Below are positions 41,832 to 51,200 of a stretch of DNA of 64,000 bases, piece by piece; positions within the stretch are counted from its first letter, which is position 1, and each line of letters starts with the position of its first letter. The stretch is from NCBI GenBank assembly GCA_027309085.1, contig DAIDDL010000012.1, forward strand, positions 23,032 to 87,031, in the 5' to 3' direction. The notes below the pieces were generated by a model. The model was given only the letters and a program-made list of their open reading frames with translations, was not told the DNA's origin and ran no database searches. Both the position numbers and the translations under genes were made by a program. This DNA is from Sulfobacillus sp. Its GTDB lineage: Bacteria; Bacillota; Sulfobacillia; Sulfobacillales; Sulfobacillaceae.

Positions 41832-43199
41832 TCAGTCTCGGTACTGGGAGAACTTCAATGACCAGGCGAGGCGGCGGGTTTCCCGCCAAAGCCCGACAGG
41901 CCGGAAGTCCGGGGGAAATATCGGCCAATCCCAGTGCAGCTCATCTGGCGATTTCACATAAGAGAGAAATGCAAGCGGCAGGGCGGCCCCGACTTTGCCG
42001 GCCGACAGCCTCAGGAGGGCTGATTCCGCCCAGTGCTGGACCGCCAGGTCGCCGTCTCCCAAATGAACGTGTCCAGGAAGACTCCCCGTTTGTCCAAGGA
42101 CAGCCATGATTTGCTGAGCCCCTTGCATCACAGCCTCCTCTCCCAGATGGATGGGGCCTGTCCTTTGCTGTTCATCCCCGTCCCAGTCCTTCGGGGCCTT
42201 CGCCCGCGGCAGCGGAGTTCCCGGTCTCCCAGTCCCGGCTATCCATGCGGCAGTGGCCGCCACAACCTCCGCCGCACTGAAGTTTTCACCAGCGACCGTC
42301 AACGGTCCCAGCCCTTTGCGGCCCACCTCCTCGCACAGCAGCCGCACATCCGGCAACAGGGGGGAAGCAAGAGGCACAAGCCGGGACACCAAGCCCTGCA
42401 CATCCAGCCACTCGATACCAGGAATCTGGCGGATGTCTTGGATATACGTGCGAAAGGCCTGAGCCGCCTGTTCCCGGTCCCCCGCTGACCGCAGCGGGGC
42501 CGGGCGCAGAGTGCTGCTGGTAGCGCCATACGAAAAGTTCACCGCATCCCAAAACTTGGTGGAAACGAGCTCAGTCGGATGCACCATGATCATGAATGCC
42601 TGCTGCGGGTTCAACGTTTGGGCCCCTCGCTTCAGGAATTCCACCGACTCCTCGAGATTGTCTGGCAAGTTCATGGCAAAGGGTTTGGGAGTCATGACAG
42701 GAAGAGCCAAGTGCAAAATGTCCTCAATCCACATCGGCTGGGAAGACGTCACCAGATAACTGTTCCAGGCATCACTGAAGAACACCGGCATGTTCATCTG
42801 GGGCAGCGCCCCGCAAGCCTGAGGGACCCAGTTGCCGCCCGGCTGGGTGAAATACCCCGGTGGGGCCACCAGTTCCGATACAAGGCGGACCCCCGGCTGC
42901 TCCCGGCTGATAAACCGCGCCACCCCCTCATCATAGGGCCGGTCCGCCAAGTCTTCCGACAGTGTCGGATGCTCGCTGTGGCTCCACGAATGAAATCCCA
43001 CCGAGCGTTTCTGTGCTAAAATGGCCAGCAAATCTTCACGGCGGTGCTGTTTCAGGCTCTGAACCTTCTTGCCGACAATACCGTAGCTGGCCGGCATGTC
43101 AAATTCACTCATCGCGGCCAGCACCGCCGCCAGACCCTCGTCAGATTCTGGTGTGATGAAATCTTCCACATCAAACCGGATGAGGCCATAAATGCTCAT
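41832..43199 (-). CDS. Polysaccharide-deacetylase-like protein with C-terminal extension
   Basis: A 455-residue protein. The N-terminal half resembles a NodB-type deacetylase: Asp pair in IRFDVEDFITPE (about 6-17), the metal-binding HSWSHSEHP (about 93) and a late MIMVHPTEL (about 205). The C-terminal 200 residues, with GENFSAAEVVAATAAWIAG and GHVHLGDGDLAVQ, are not recognised. The ATG overlaps the stop of the glycosyltransferase (ATGA), so both probably modify the same polymer. Confidence 0.65.
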   Translation of the reverse strand: MSIYGLIRFDVEDFITPESDEGLAAVLAAMSEFDMPASYGIVGKKVQSLKQHRREDLLAILAQKRSVGFHSWSHSEHPTLSEDLADRPYDEGVARFISREQPGVRLVSELVAPPGYFTQPGGNWVPQACGALPQMNMPVFFSDAWNSYLVTSSQPMWIEDILHLALPVMTPKPFAMNLPDNLEESVEFLKRGAQTLNPQQAFMIMVHPTELVSTKFWDAVNFSYGATSSTLRPAPLRSAGDREQAAQAFRTYIQDIRQIPGIEWLDVQGLVSRLVPLASPLLPDVRLLCEEVGRKGLGPLTVAGENFSAAEVVAATAAWIAGTGRPGTPLPRAKAPKDWDGDEQQRTGPIHLGEEAVMQGAQQIMAVLGQTGSLPGHVHLGDGDLAVQHWAESALLRLSAGKVGAALPLAFLSYVKSPDELHWDWPIFPPDFRPVGLWRETRRLAWSLKFSQYRD

Positions 43200-44197
43200 A
43201 TCCCGCACCCCTTGGGACAGAAACGCATAGCGTTCTCATAGAGGTCCTCATAAGCCTCCGCCTCTTGAATCAGCAGATGTTGGGACAAAATGCGCATGCG
43301 CGCGTTGTGGCGGAGCGTTTGGGCTTCATCAGGGTGGGAGAAGATCCACTGAAACTCTCTGACAAAATCCCCTTCTCCATCAAAAAGTATTCCCGTCTTG
43401 TGGGGGTCAATGAGGTAGCGGTTGCCGTGGATATTGGTGGCCACAATCAGGGCCCCGCAAGCCATCGCCTCCATGAGCGCGTTGGAGACGCCTTCAATCT
43501 GGCTGGTGTTGATGACCACCGCGGCATGCCGGTACCAGTCCGCCATGGCTTCTTTGGGCACTTCCCCCACCACTTCCACCCACGGTCGGCCTTGAGCGGC
43601 ATTCAGCACCCTTTCCCATTCCCACGCATCGCGGGCCGGCCCCAGAACGGCCAAGCTCAGATTCAATCCCAGAACCTGCCGGGCCCGGTCCACAAGTTCG
43701 ATGGCCCATGCACTCCTCTTGACGGGACGGACCCCGCCCGCGATGACTATCAGGGGACTGTCCGGGTGGCGGCTGACTTCCTCGGGAGAGAAGATCGTGT
43801 CATCCACCGATGGCGGGATGACGCGGACGGCATCTTCCCAGTCTGGAGCATCTTGCAAAAGGCGGAGCCGCGCATTGGGGGTGAACACCACCTGCTGGCG
43901 AACTTTTTGAAGCGCGCGGTGAATAGGCTCACTATCGCGAATCCAGTCACCCCACAGGTCTGTGCCGGTCCATGTGACCACCAGCCGCTCAGGCTCGATA
44001 CCCTGCTGCAAAAGAGCCTGCCCTACTTGCACGGCATTCCAGGCATGGTAGACATCGTATTGAGGCAGCTGCGGCCTCATCCGCTCTACTGCCGAGGTAA
44101 TCCCCAACCGGCTCAGCCCATCTTGCAGCCTCTGTGCGGAAATGATATTGCCTCCTGTCGGAGGTGTGTCGGAGGGCACGACTAAACCTACTCTCAT
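43196..44197 (-). CDS. Family 4 (GT-B) glycosyltransferase
   Basis: A 333-residue retaining glycosyltransferase. The N-terminal glycine loop is VVPSDTPPTGGNIISAQRL, the sugar-nucleotide region is IVIAGGVRPVKRSAWAIEL (about 150), and the C-terminal EX7E-type segment is INTSQIEGVSNALMEAMACG (about 230). The product is unknown. AAAGGACGG precedes the ATG. It is coupled to the deacetylase-like gene downstream, suggesting a cell-wall or exopolysaccharide role. Confidence 0.85.
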   Translation of the reverse strand: MRVGLVVPSDTPPTGGNIISAQRLQDGLSRLGITSAVERMRPQLPQYDVYHAWNAVQVGQALLQQGIEPERLVVTWTGTDLWGDWIRDSEPIHRALQKVRQQVVFTPNARLRLLQDAPDWEDAVRVIPPSVDDTIFSPEEVSRHPDSPLIVIAGGVRPVKRSAWAIELVDRARQVLGLNLSLAVLGPARDAWEWERVLNAAQGRPWVEVVGEVPKEAMADWYRHAAVVINTSQIEGVSNALMEAMACGALIVATNIHGNRYLIDPHKTGILFDGEGDFVREFQWIFSHPDEAQTLRHNARMRILSQHLLIQEAEAYEDLYENAMRFCPKGCGI

Positions 44198-44246
44198 GCG
44201 ATATTCCGTCCTTTCCGTGATTCCAGTGTCACCCAGTTGGCTGGGT

Positions 44247-44591
44247 TTAGGTGATGCGTGTGCCATTGGGCACCGGGCTGTCGATGTTTAATAATATCAC
44301 GTCATTCCCGTCCAGTTCGGCCCCAAGCACCAGGACTTCTGAAACCACTCCGGCTATCCTTTTAGAAGGGAGGCCGGTCACCGCGACCACCTGCCGCCCA
44401 GTCAGGTCCTCCGTCTGGTACCGCACCGTGATCTGCGCAGACGAGTGCTTCATCCCCATGGGGCCGAAATCAATAACCATATGATATGCAGGTTTTTTCG
44501 CCCGGGGATTCACTTCCGCAGAAATAATCGTCCCCACATGCAAGGCCGTGTGGGAAATCTCTTCACTATTTAGTGGCCGCGGCAAATCCAT
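44247..44591 (-). CDS. csaA: CsaA-type tRNA-binding-domain protein
   Basis: A 114-residue single-domain protein of the CsaA/Trbp111 OB-fold. Seen: ALHVGTIISAEVNPRAKKPAY and IDFGPMGMKHSSAQITVRY, then VVAVTGLPSKRIAGVVSEVL and the C-terminal NGTRI. CsaA of Bacillus binds tRNA-like RNA and has chaperone or secretion-linked activity. The ATG at 44591 is eight bases after AAGGAGAGG and is preferred to a GTG three codons earlier. Confidence 0.9.
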   Translation of the reverse strand: MDLPRPLNSEEISHTALHVGTIISAEVNPRAKKPAYHMVIDFGPMGMKHSSAQITVRYQTEDLTGRQVVAVTGLPSKRIAGVVSEVLVLGAELDGNDVILLNIDSPVPNGTRIT

Positions 44592-44639
44592 ACGCTGCAC
44601 CTCTCCTTGTGTCCGTGATAGAGTGACAGGCCGCCATGG

Positions 44640-45881
44640 TCAGGGCGCTGGGACATCTTCGGGGAAATACAGCCGCCGCAGCGCCTGCTTCTCCTGCGCG
44701 ATGGCCTTAATAGGCTCAGACAGACTCGACATCTCCGTCAGCTGCTGACTGGCCTCATCCCATAAAAAGAGCGCGCTGTCTCCTTTGAGGTCACCCGCCG
44801 CCCCAAGATAATAATCATAATAGACCGTTCCGGTTTCGTCGACCGCGAGGTAGTAGTGCGGGTCATAGCCTGCGGCACGGACACGTCCGGCCATCAGTTC
44901 ATAGACGGCGGAGTCCGTGGGCGGCGCGTCCACATAAGTAAAGAGCCGCCGGTCGAGGAATCTCCGGCACAAGTCCGCCAGGATCTGGTCGGGGCCGTAC
45001 TGCCAGACATTGAACGCATTAAACAGCACCGTGTCATCAAGAGCACAGTAGCTGGCCATGGTCAGGCGCCCCTCAAAAAGGGCGGTCAGGGCAAAATGAG
45101 TACGCTCCGGCTCCCTCCCCGCTCCGGCAAGGTCCTGGGCCCGTTTGAGAATAGCTTTGAGAATGACCTCGGCGGAGCGGCTGACTGGGTGAAAATAGAC
45201 CTGCCAGTACATAAAGTAGCGGGCGAGCAGGTAAGCCTCCACCGTATGCAATCCGGAGCGCTTTACCACAATGCGCCCGCCATGCGGCCGCATTACCCGG
45301 ATGATGCGCGCCAGATCGAATTTTCCGTAGTCCACCCCGGTGTAAATGGAATCCCGCATCAAATAATCCAGGCGGTCCGCATCCAGCTGGCCGCTGACCA
45401 AGGACACTGCCAGTTTGTTCGGGTGGGTTTTGCCAATAATGGCGGCCACGTCCTCCGCCATGCCGGGACTGTGAGCCGCCAGTACCTGGTGCACCTCTGT
45501 GGACGGATCTAAAATAATCCGCTCGCTCCACACTTCATGCCGCAAGCCTATCACCTTTTCCAGCGCGTGCGAGAATGGCGCGTGGCCGATGTCATGCAGC
45601 AGGCCAGAGGCCATCACCAGGAGATTCACCTCGGAAGGCCAGTCGTAGGCATTGCGGGCGAAGGCCTGGACAATCTGGCGGACCACCTCATAGACCCCCA
45701 GCGAGTGGGAAAATCGGGAGTGCTCGCCCCCAGGATATGTGACATAAGACGTTCCCAGCTGGCGGATGCGCCGCAGACGCTGCATTTCCCTGGTGTTGAT
45801 CAGGTCCCATATTAATGGGTCACTGACATAAATATAGCCATGCACAGGGTCTTTAAAAACTTTCTCTTCATTCAGCCTCAC
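44640..45881 (-). CDS. HD-domain phosphohydrolase, YwfO type
   Basis: A 413-residue protein of the dGTPase-like HD superfamily. Seen: KVFKDPVHGYIYVSDPLI at the N terminus, RLRRIRQLGTSYVTYPGGEHS, SRFSHSLGVYEVV with the first metal His (about 60) and GLLHDIGHAPFSHALE with the HD pair (about 94), and SGQLDADRLDYLMRDS (about 162). Relatives hydrolyse nucleoside triphosphates. The start is GTG with GGGGGG seven bases upstream. A small membrane-protein gene lies 34 bases upstream. Confidence 0.88.
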   Translation of the reverse strand: MRLNEEKVFKDPVHGYIYVSDPLIWDLINTREMQRLRRIRQLGTSYVTYPGGEHSRFSHSLGVYEVVRQIVQAFARNAYDWPSEVNLLVMASGLLHDIGHAPFSHALEKVIGLRHEVWSERIILDPSTEVHQVLAAHSPGMAEDVAAIIGKTHPNKLAVSLVSGQLDADRLDYLMRDSIYTGVDYGKFDLARIIRVMRPHGGRIVVKRSGLHTVEAYLLARYFMYWQVYFHPVSRSAEVILKAILKRAQDLAGAGREPERTHFALTALFEGRLTMASYCALDDTVLFNAFNVWQYGPDQILADLCRRFLDRRLFTYVDAPPTDSAVYELMAGRVRAAGYDPHYYLAVDETGTVYYDYYLGAAGDLKGDSALFLWDEASQQLTEMSSLSEPIKAIAQEKQALRRLYFPEDVPAP

Positions 45882-45915
45882 CGTGATGCCCCCCCGTCCC
45901 CTCCGGACGCTCCCG

Positions 45916-46149
45916 TTATTTTCGGCGGCGCTGCTTCAAGAGCAAAGCGATGGACATTCCCAAACCAAACAGAATCAGGAGAGCTCCAGCATCGCCCACC
46001 GCCACGTGCCAGGAGACGGTCAAAATCCGTTCCAGTCCCAGAAGAACCAGTCCCACGGCAATGACAACGGAAGAGCGGGCCAATTTGCCTGCGACTCCCA
46101 GCCCAATCCCGATAGCCCCCACAATTACCTCGAACCAGCCTGCATTCAC
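45916..46149 (-). CDS. Small membrane protein of unknown function
   Basis: A 77-residue protein with three hydrophobic stretches (about 6-24, 28-44 and 52-70) and a basic C terminus KQRRRK, expected to face the cytoplasm. It resembles no family I can name. GGGGGGGA lies upstream of the ATG. It is on the same strand as the HD phosphohydrolase gene and probably cotranscribed with it. Confidence 0.55.
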   Translation of the reverse strand: MNAGWFEVIVGAIGIGLGVAGKLARSSVVIAVGLVLLGLERILTVSWHVAVGDAGALLILFGLGMSIALLLKQRRRK

Positions 46150-46262
46150 CAGGTCCCCCCCTATCAGCTTCTATTGTACGATTTTTTTTGCCTAAGTAAG
46201 CCGTTGCTCCTGTTTCCGTGATATTTGCTGCCGGCTCAAGGCCGCACAGCACCCATAGAACA

Positions 46263-46297
46263 GAAGCAGGCGGATCCTCTTATACCCCGCCTGCTTC
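46263..46297 (-). terminator. Hairpin downstream of tpx
   Basis: A perfect 11-base stem GAAGCAGGCGG / CCGCCTGCTTC with a 13-base loop, 60 bases after the tpx stop on the minus strand. It lacks a U-tract in the right place. The arm shares GAAGCAGGCG with the hairpin at 51097-51147. Confidence 0.5.
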
Positions 46298-46359
46298 AAA
46301 AATATCTCCTAGCCGCTGGCGCCGCGCCTCAAATCGCGCCTGCCGGCCTCTCAGAAAAA

Positions 46360-46875
46360 TTACAGGAGTGCCTGAACCGCAGCCAAAGCCTTGTCATAGT
46401 TGGGATGCTGGCCTACTTCCGGAACATACTCCACATAGCGCAGAGTGCCGCCTGGGTCGATCACGAACACCGCGCGCGACAGCAGCCCCAGTTCCTTGAT
46501 ATAGACACCATATTTCACTCCGAATTCACGGTCCTTATAGTCACTCAGCAAGGTGACCTGATCCACCCCAGCGGCCCCGCACCACCGGCTCTGGGCAAAC
46601 GGCAGGTCCATCGAAATGGTTATGACCCCAACACGGCCGCCCAGACGAGCGGCCTCTTCATTGAACCTCCGGGTCTCCTGGTCACACACAGCGGTATCTA
46701 GCGAGGGCACGGACAGCACCACCAGCACTTTCCCGACAAAATCCTGCAGGCGGGCAGAAGACAAGTCCCGCGCCACCGCCGTGAAATCCGGAGCCATCTC
46801 TCCCTCCGCTAGAGCAGGTCCCACCAGAGTCATAGCCTGATCCTTAAATCGCACCGCACTCGATCTTTCCTCCAC
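46360..46875 (-). CDS. tpx: Thiol peroxidase (atypical 2-Cys peroxiredoxin)
   Basis: A 171-residue peroxiredoxin. The peroxidatic Cys is in SVPSLDTAVCDQETRRFNEE (about 62), preceded by the family's APDFT-type MAPDFTAVARDL. The resolving Cys is in SRWCGAAG (about 96), as in Tpx enzymes. It reduces hydroperoxides with thioredoxin. The start is GTG with AAGGGTGG upstream. It is divergent from the M20 peptidase gene. Confidence 0.9.
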   Translation of the reverse strand: MEERSSAVRFKDQAMTLVGPALAEGEMAPDFTAVARDLSSARLQDFVGKVLVVLSVPSLDTAVCDQETRRFNEEAARLGGRVGVITISMDLPFAQSRWCGAAGVDQVTLLSDYKDREFGVKYGVYIKELGLLSRAVFVIDPGGTLRYVEYVPEVGQHPNYDKALAAVQALL

Positions 46876-47057
46876 TCATGACCACCCTTTCGCTACCTTC
46901 CTGTGCTGCATAATACGTCTCCATTATAACGTTTCCCCTCCCCTGTCCTAGACACGAACGGCCAGGATCTGAGTTTCTTTCGGCATTCCATAACGTTCGC
47001 CTGTTGCCCCGTTTTTCGCTATGATAGAACAGGATCAATTACGCGGGGAGGACACCC

Positions 47058-48440
47058 ATGACAGACCAAGACAAAGCTCTGGACTATTTGCGTTCGCACC
47101 ACGCCGTCTATATTGATGAGCTCACAGAATTTCTCAGCCTGCCCAGCATCTCAGCGCTGACTGAACATAAAGAGGCCGTCCAGGCTGCCGCCCTGTGGCT
47201 CCAGCAGCGGCTTGCGCAAGCAGGCATCCCCGTCAGCCGCATTGACCACACTGCGGGCCACCCAGTTGTCTATGCCGAGACCGTGCAGGATCCCGCCAAG
47301 CCCACAGTGCTCGTATACGGCCATTACGATGTGCAGCCAGTCGACCCCTTGGACCAGTGGACTCACCCCCCTTTCAGCCCCACCGTTGTGGACAATGTTT
47401 TATACGCCCGCGGATCCAGTGACGACAAGGGACAGGTTTACATGCAGGTCGTGGCAGCCGAGTCCTGGATCAAAACGGGAGAACTGCCCGTCAATTTAAA
47501 GTTCCTGTTTGAAGGGGAAGAAGAAATTGGCAGCATCCATCTTGATGAATACATCCGCACCCACCAGGAGCAGTTGCAGGCCGACGTCGCTGTCATCTCT
47601 GACACCCCGATGTTTGCCCAAGACGTTCCAGCTGTCTGCTATGGACTGAGGGGTCTGGCCGCCATGGAAATTCATGTCGAGGGCCCCCGCCAGGATCTTC
47701 ACTCAGGAGTTTTCGGAGGAGCTGTAGAGAATCCCGCCCATGCCCTGGCCAAAATTATTGCGTCGCTGCACGATGCCCAGGGCAGGGTCACGGTGCCGGG
47801 CTTCTACGACGGCGTCAGTCCGCTGACCGGACAGGAACGCCGGAACTTCGCCGCCCTGCCGTTTGATGAAGCGGACTTCCTGCACTCCACAGGCAGTCCC
47901 GAGCTCTACGGGGAGGCCGGCTTCACCACCCTTGAGCGAATATGGGCCCGCCCCACCCTGGAGGTCAACGGCATGTGGTCCGGATTCATCGGGGAAGGGC
48001 GCAAGACGATTATCCCCCAGAGCGCCCACGCCAAATTATCCTGCCGCCTGGTGCCCCACCAGGATCCTGCTGCCATTGCCGACCAGGTGGCCGCATTCAT
48101 TGAGTCCCAGTGTCCCCCCACAGTCCGCCTGCGCATCGAGCGCGGCGAAGGGGCCCCGGGCAGCATCACTCCGTTGGATCACCCCGCAACCCAGGCCGCG
48201 GTGCGGGCAATCCGGGACATCTACCACCGCGAGGCCGCATATATCCGGATGGGCGGCTCCATTCCCGTGGTGGTCACCTTCGAGACGGTATTGCACATGC
48301 CTACCGTCTTACTGGGATTCGCTCTGCCCGATGAAAATTTCCATGCTCCCAACGAGCATTTTCATCTGGAAAATTTCTACAAGGGCGCCGAGACGGTCGC
48401 CACCTTATGGAACTATCTGGGAACGCCAGCGACCAGTTGA
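47058..48440 (+). CDS. M20-family dipeptidase
   Basis: A 460-residue zinc peptidase of the CNDP-like dipeptidase group. The metal ligands are seen in [12 protein letters not shown] (His, about 93), [12 protein letters not shown] (Asp, about 126), EGEEEIGS (Glu pair, about 158), VISDTPM (Asp, about 185) and the C-terminal [15 protein letters not shown] (His, about 437). [14 protein letters not shown] marks the dimerisation domain. GGGGAGG precedes the ATG. It leads a four- or five-gene cluster with serine/threonine metabolism. Confidence 0.92.
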   Translation: MTDQDKALDYLRSHHAVYIDELTEFLSLPSISALTEHKEAVQAAALWLQQRLAQAGIPVSRIDHTAGHPVVYAETVQDPAKPTVLVYGHYDVQPVDPLDQWTHPPFSPTVVDNVLYARGSSDDKGQVYMQVVAAESWIKTGELPVNLKFLFEGEEEIGSIHLDEYIRTHQEQLQADVAVISDTPMFAQDVPAVCYGLRGLAAMEIHVEGPRQDLHSGVFGGAVENPAHALAKIIASLHDAQGRVTVPGFYDGVSPLTGQERRNFAALPFDEADFLHSTGSPELYGEAGFTTLERIWARPTLEVNGMWSGFIGEGRKTIIPQSAHAKLSCRLVPHQDPAAIADQVAAFIESQCPPTVRLRIERGEGAPGSITPLDHPATQAAVRAIRDIYHREAAYIRMGGSIPVVVTFETVLHMPTVLLGFALPDENFHAPNEHFHLENFYKGAETVATLWNYLGTPATS

Positions 48441-48480
48441 GCGGCATCAGCCGGCAAGATCCATTTTTAAGGAGGTTCCC

Positions 48481-49446
48481 ATGCCGATTCCGGAATTTAG
48501 CATCCAAAATTTAGCCCAGATTGTCCATGAACTGGGCACTGACGATAGCCAGGACAGTCTCAACCCAGTCCCCCCCGCGACCCGCCATGCCACGGAGCAG
48601 CTGGTTCACCGGATGGAAAGCCTGCTGTTCCCTTTCGAACACCCATGGGAAGAGGCGGTCGAAGCTTCTAGAACCGCAGCCCGCATCGAATTGCTGGGCC
48701 GGATTATCTGGGACCTGACCCATCAGATTCACCGGATCCAACCGCACGAATGCGATGGGGAGCCCTGCGGGGGCTTGTCGCAGGCGTTTGCGCTGGCCCG
48801 GGAATTCAGCCTCGCCCTGCCGGACGTTCAGCGTCTGCTGTACCAGGATGCCGATGCGGCCTATCAGGGGGACCCCGCGGCCCGGAGCCGCTCGGAGGTC
48901 CTGTCCACCTATCCCGGTCTCTATGCGATTATGGTGTACCGCCTGGCTCATGTCCTATTCACACTGGACGTGCCCCTGCTCCCGCGGCTGATGACCGAGA
49001 TCGCCCACAGCCAGACGGGAATTGACATCCATCCCGGCGCCCATATCGGGTCCGGGTTCTTCATTGACCACGGCACCGGGGTAGTGATAGGCGAGACCGC
49101 AGAAGTGGGCGACCAGGTCACTCTCTATCAGGGGGTCACCTTAGGCGCCATGAATTTTCCGAGAGATGTGCAGGGACAGATTATCCGGGGTCAGAAGCGC
49201 CACCCAACCATAGGCAACCGGGTCGTGATTTATTCCGGCGCGACGATTCTCGGAGGAAATACCGTCATCGGCGCGGGCAGCGTCATTGGCGGCGGGGTGT
49301 GGCTGACCGGCAGTGTGCCAGAAAACTCGCGCGTGATCAACCAACCTCAAGTCGATGTCAAGGCGGTCGCCAAGGGCTCATCGGCCCGAACGGCACAAGC
49401 ACCTCACAAAAAGAGAGGAAGTTTTTCGGATGGAAACCATTCATGA
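48481..49446 (+). CDS. cysE: Serine O-acetyltransferase (EpsC/CysE type)
   Basis: A 321-residue enzyme that makes O-acetylserine from serine and acetyl-CoA for cysteine synthesis. The helical N-terminal domain (about 1-175) ends in YRLAHVLF. The left-handed beta-helix domain contains [19 protein letters not shown] with the catalytic Asp-His pair, [15 protein letters not shown] and the hexapeptide turns [15 protein letters not shown]. The arrangement matches the longer EpsC form. AAGGAGG is six bases before the ATG. Its end overlaps the next gene by 17 bases. Confidence 0.92.
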   Translation: MPIPEFSIQNLAQIVHELGTDDSQDSLNPVPPATRHATEQLVHRMESLLFPFEHPWEEAVEASRTAARIELLGRIIWDLTHQIHRIQPHECDGEPCGGLSQAFALAREFSLALPDVQRLLYQDADAAYQGDPAARSRSEVLSTYPGLYAIMVYRLAHVLFTLDVPLLPRLMTEIAHSQTGIDIHPGAHIGSGFFIDHGTGVVIGETAEVGDQVTLYQGVTLGAMNFPRDVQGQIIRGQKRHPTIGNRVVIYSGATILGGNTVIGAGSVIGGGVWLTGSVPENSRVINQPQVDVKAVAKGSSARTAQAPHKKRGSFSDGNHS

Positions 49447-49858
49447 TAACAAACCAGCATTGTCCTCAGGAACCGCCAGCATTTTCGTGGACCTGATTTT
49501 CTGGAAGCCCAAGGACACCAATATGGCGCCTTTGACCACCTTTCTCGAAGAGACCCATCTGGGTGAACGGTCGCAGACAGTGCAGTGGATGACAAAACTG
49601 ACCGTGCGTCTGAGCATGTGGAATGGAATTTACCTGCCTGAGCTGCCTGCGGACCGCTGGCCCGAGGCGCAGAAAGACTTGCAGGCGTTCATCGCTAAAA
49701 CCATGGCCCACTACCAGATTGCCAAAGCGGAATACGACACCCGCGCCTTCACTGTCGGCCTCGCGCGCAAGGTGCACCGCCAGAAAGTCTCCATTGCCCA
49801 GCTGTCACTGGCCCAACCTCTGACCAACAACCCGGTCTGGTGGGTGATTACCCCATGA
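49430..49858 (+). CDS. Protein of unknown function between cysE and threonine dehydratase
   Basis: A 142-residue soluble protein with no signal peptide. An aromatic-rich N-terminal part ([14 protein letters not shown]) is followed by helices, and the sequence ends [11 protein letters not shown] do not recognise it. GAGAGGAAG lies upstream of the ATG. It overlaps cysE by 17 bases and the dehydratase by four (ATGA), so it is a tightly coupled member of the cluster. Confidence 0.6.
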   Translation: METIHDNKPALSSGTASIFVDLIFWKPKDTNMAPLTTFLEETHLGERSQTVQWMTKLTVRLSMWNGIYLPELPADRWPEAQKDLQAFIAKTMAHYQIAKAEYDTRAFTVGLARKVHRQKVSIAQLSLAQPLTNNPVWWVITP

Positions 49859-50811
49859 CGGTGGACCTGCCGTTAATCCAGGAGGCCTATCAGCGAATCG
49901 GCCCTGTGGTTCACAAGACTCCCATGCTGCATACCCAGCAATTGTCGCAGATGACTGACTGCGACCTCACGCTGAAAGCAGAGAACCTGCAAATCACCGG
50001 GTCGTTTAAGATTCGGGGAGCCTTGAACAAAGTAGCCTGGGCCGCGCAGTCCTCGCCCGCTGGCGTGGTGACAGGATCCTCTGGCAATCACGGTCAGGCG
50101 GTAGCCTGGGCGGCCCGCCACTTTCACCTCCAGGCGTATATCGTCGTCCCGACCACCGCTTCTGCGGCCAAGATCGAAGCCGCGCAGTCCTATGGGGCGC
50201 GCGTGGAACAATATGGCACCACAAGCCGCGACCGTCTCGAACGGGCCCAGACGGTCGCCCAAGAATTGTCCATGACATTTGTGGCGCCCTATGATGACCC
50301 GCTGGTGATTGCTGGCCAGGGAACAGCGGGGCTGGAGATTCTCGAGCAGAGGCCTGACGTCCAGGTGGTTCTCGTTCCTATAGGAGGCGGGGGCCTCATC
50401 TCCGGTATTGCCACCGCCATCAAGAGCCTGCGCCCTGATATCCGGGTCATTGGCGTCGAGCCGCTAGGCGCCCCTAAAGCCTTCCAGTCGCGCCGCCAGC
50501 ACCGTCTCGTGGTGCTGCCTGAGACCGACACCATTGCCGACGGCCTCAAGAGCCTGGCGTTGGGAGACTTGACCTATCCCATTATTGAGCGCAGGGTGGA
50601 TGACTTGGTCACCGTCGATGACGACGAGATCCGCCACGCCATGGAACTGTTGCTTTCCCGGCAGAAAATCTTGGCCGAACCGTCCGGCGCTGCCACGCTG
50701 GCCTACGCTTTACGCCGTCCTGAACAGCTGCGGGGCCGCAAGGTGGCCGCTGTGATCAGTGGCGGCAATATGGACCTGCCCTCGCTGTGCCGCATCATCG
50801 GCATGGCGTGA
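49855..50811 (+). CDS. Threonine/serine dehydratase (PLP fold-type II)
   Basis: A 318-residue PLP enzyme without a C-terminal ACT regulatory domain, as in catabolic threonine dehydratases or serine racemases. Seen: the PLP lysine in QITGSFKIRGALNK (about 50), the substrate loop GSSGNHGQAVA (about 75), the phosphate-binding IGGGGLISGIATAI (about 177) and the C-terminal EPSGAATLAYAL with the pyridine-contacting Ser. It deaminates Thr or Ser to the 2-oxo acid. The ATG overlaps the preceding gene. Which substrate is favoured is not visible. Confidence 0.88.
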   Translation: MTVDLPLIQEAYQRIGPVVHKTPMLHTQQLSQMTDCDLTLKAENLQITGSFKIRGALNKVAWAAQSSPAGVVTGSSGNHGQAVAWAARHFHLQAYIVVPTTASAAKIEAAQSYGARVEQYGTTSRDRLERAQTVAQELSMTFVAPYDDPLVIAGQGTAGLEILEQRPDVQVVLVPIGGGGLISGIATAIKSLRPDIRVIGVEPLGAPKAFQSRRQHRLVVLPETDTIADGLKSLALGDLTYPIIERRVDDLVTVDDDEIRHAMELLLSRQKILAEPSGAATLAYALRRPEQLRGRKVAAVISGGNMDLPSLCRIIGMA

Positions 50812-50890
50812 TGCCGTCTCCCTCCCGCCCGCATAATTCTCGCGGGCAGGGGAAAGCTTGTCTCCAGAGATAGCAAAGGAGACGAGCTTC

Positions 50891-51055
50891 GTGAATACTG
50901 ACAATCAGATGTGCGCGTGCGGCCAGCCCGCGGTGAACGACTGTATTGACTGTCACCAGCCTTTATGCCTAAATGACACCTGCAGCCAGTGCGGGCGTTG
51001 CGAGCAGGACTGCCTCTGCCGCCTTCTGTGGTGGACCCCGGATCTTTTCATCTAA
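50891..51055 (+). CDS. Small cysteine-rich, probably zinc-binding protein
   Basis: A 54-residue protein starting at GTG with AAAGGAGA upstream. Cysteines are arranged as MCACGQPAVNDCIDCHQPLC, then CSQCGRCEQDCLC, eleven or so in all, giving two metal-binding knuckles as in small zinc-ribbon or B-box-like proteins. The function is unknown. It follows the dehydratase by 79 bases and precedes a long hairpin. Confidence 0.65.
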   Translation: MNTDNQMCACGQPAVNDCIDCHQPLCLNDTCSQCGRCEQDCLCRLLWWTPDLFI

Positions 51056-51096
51056 TCTGATGCCTCCGAACCTCTTGTTCTGAGTTAGGTTTTCAA

Positions 51097-51147
51097 CATG
51101 AAGCAGGCGCATGCAGCAAAGCCATAAGCTGCAGCGCCTGCTTCATG
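51097..51147 (+). terminator. Long hairpin after the cysteine-rich gene
   Basis: Arms CATGAAGCAGGCGC (51097-51110) and GCGCCTGCTTCATG (51134-51147) pair perfectly, and an inner TGCAGC / GCTGCA extends the stem. A T-rich stretch (TTACGCTTTT) follows. A terminator is the simplest reading. Confidence 0.6.
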
Positions 51148-51200
51148 TTACGCTTTTCACATAAAGAAATTGTATGTCGCCAACAAGAGGAGGGGATCAC

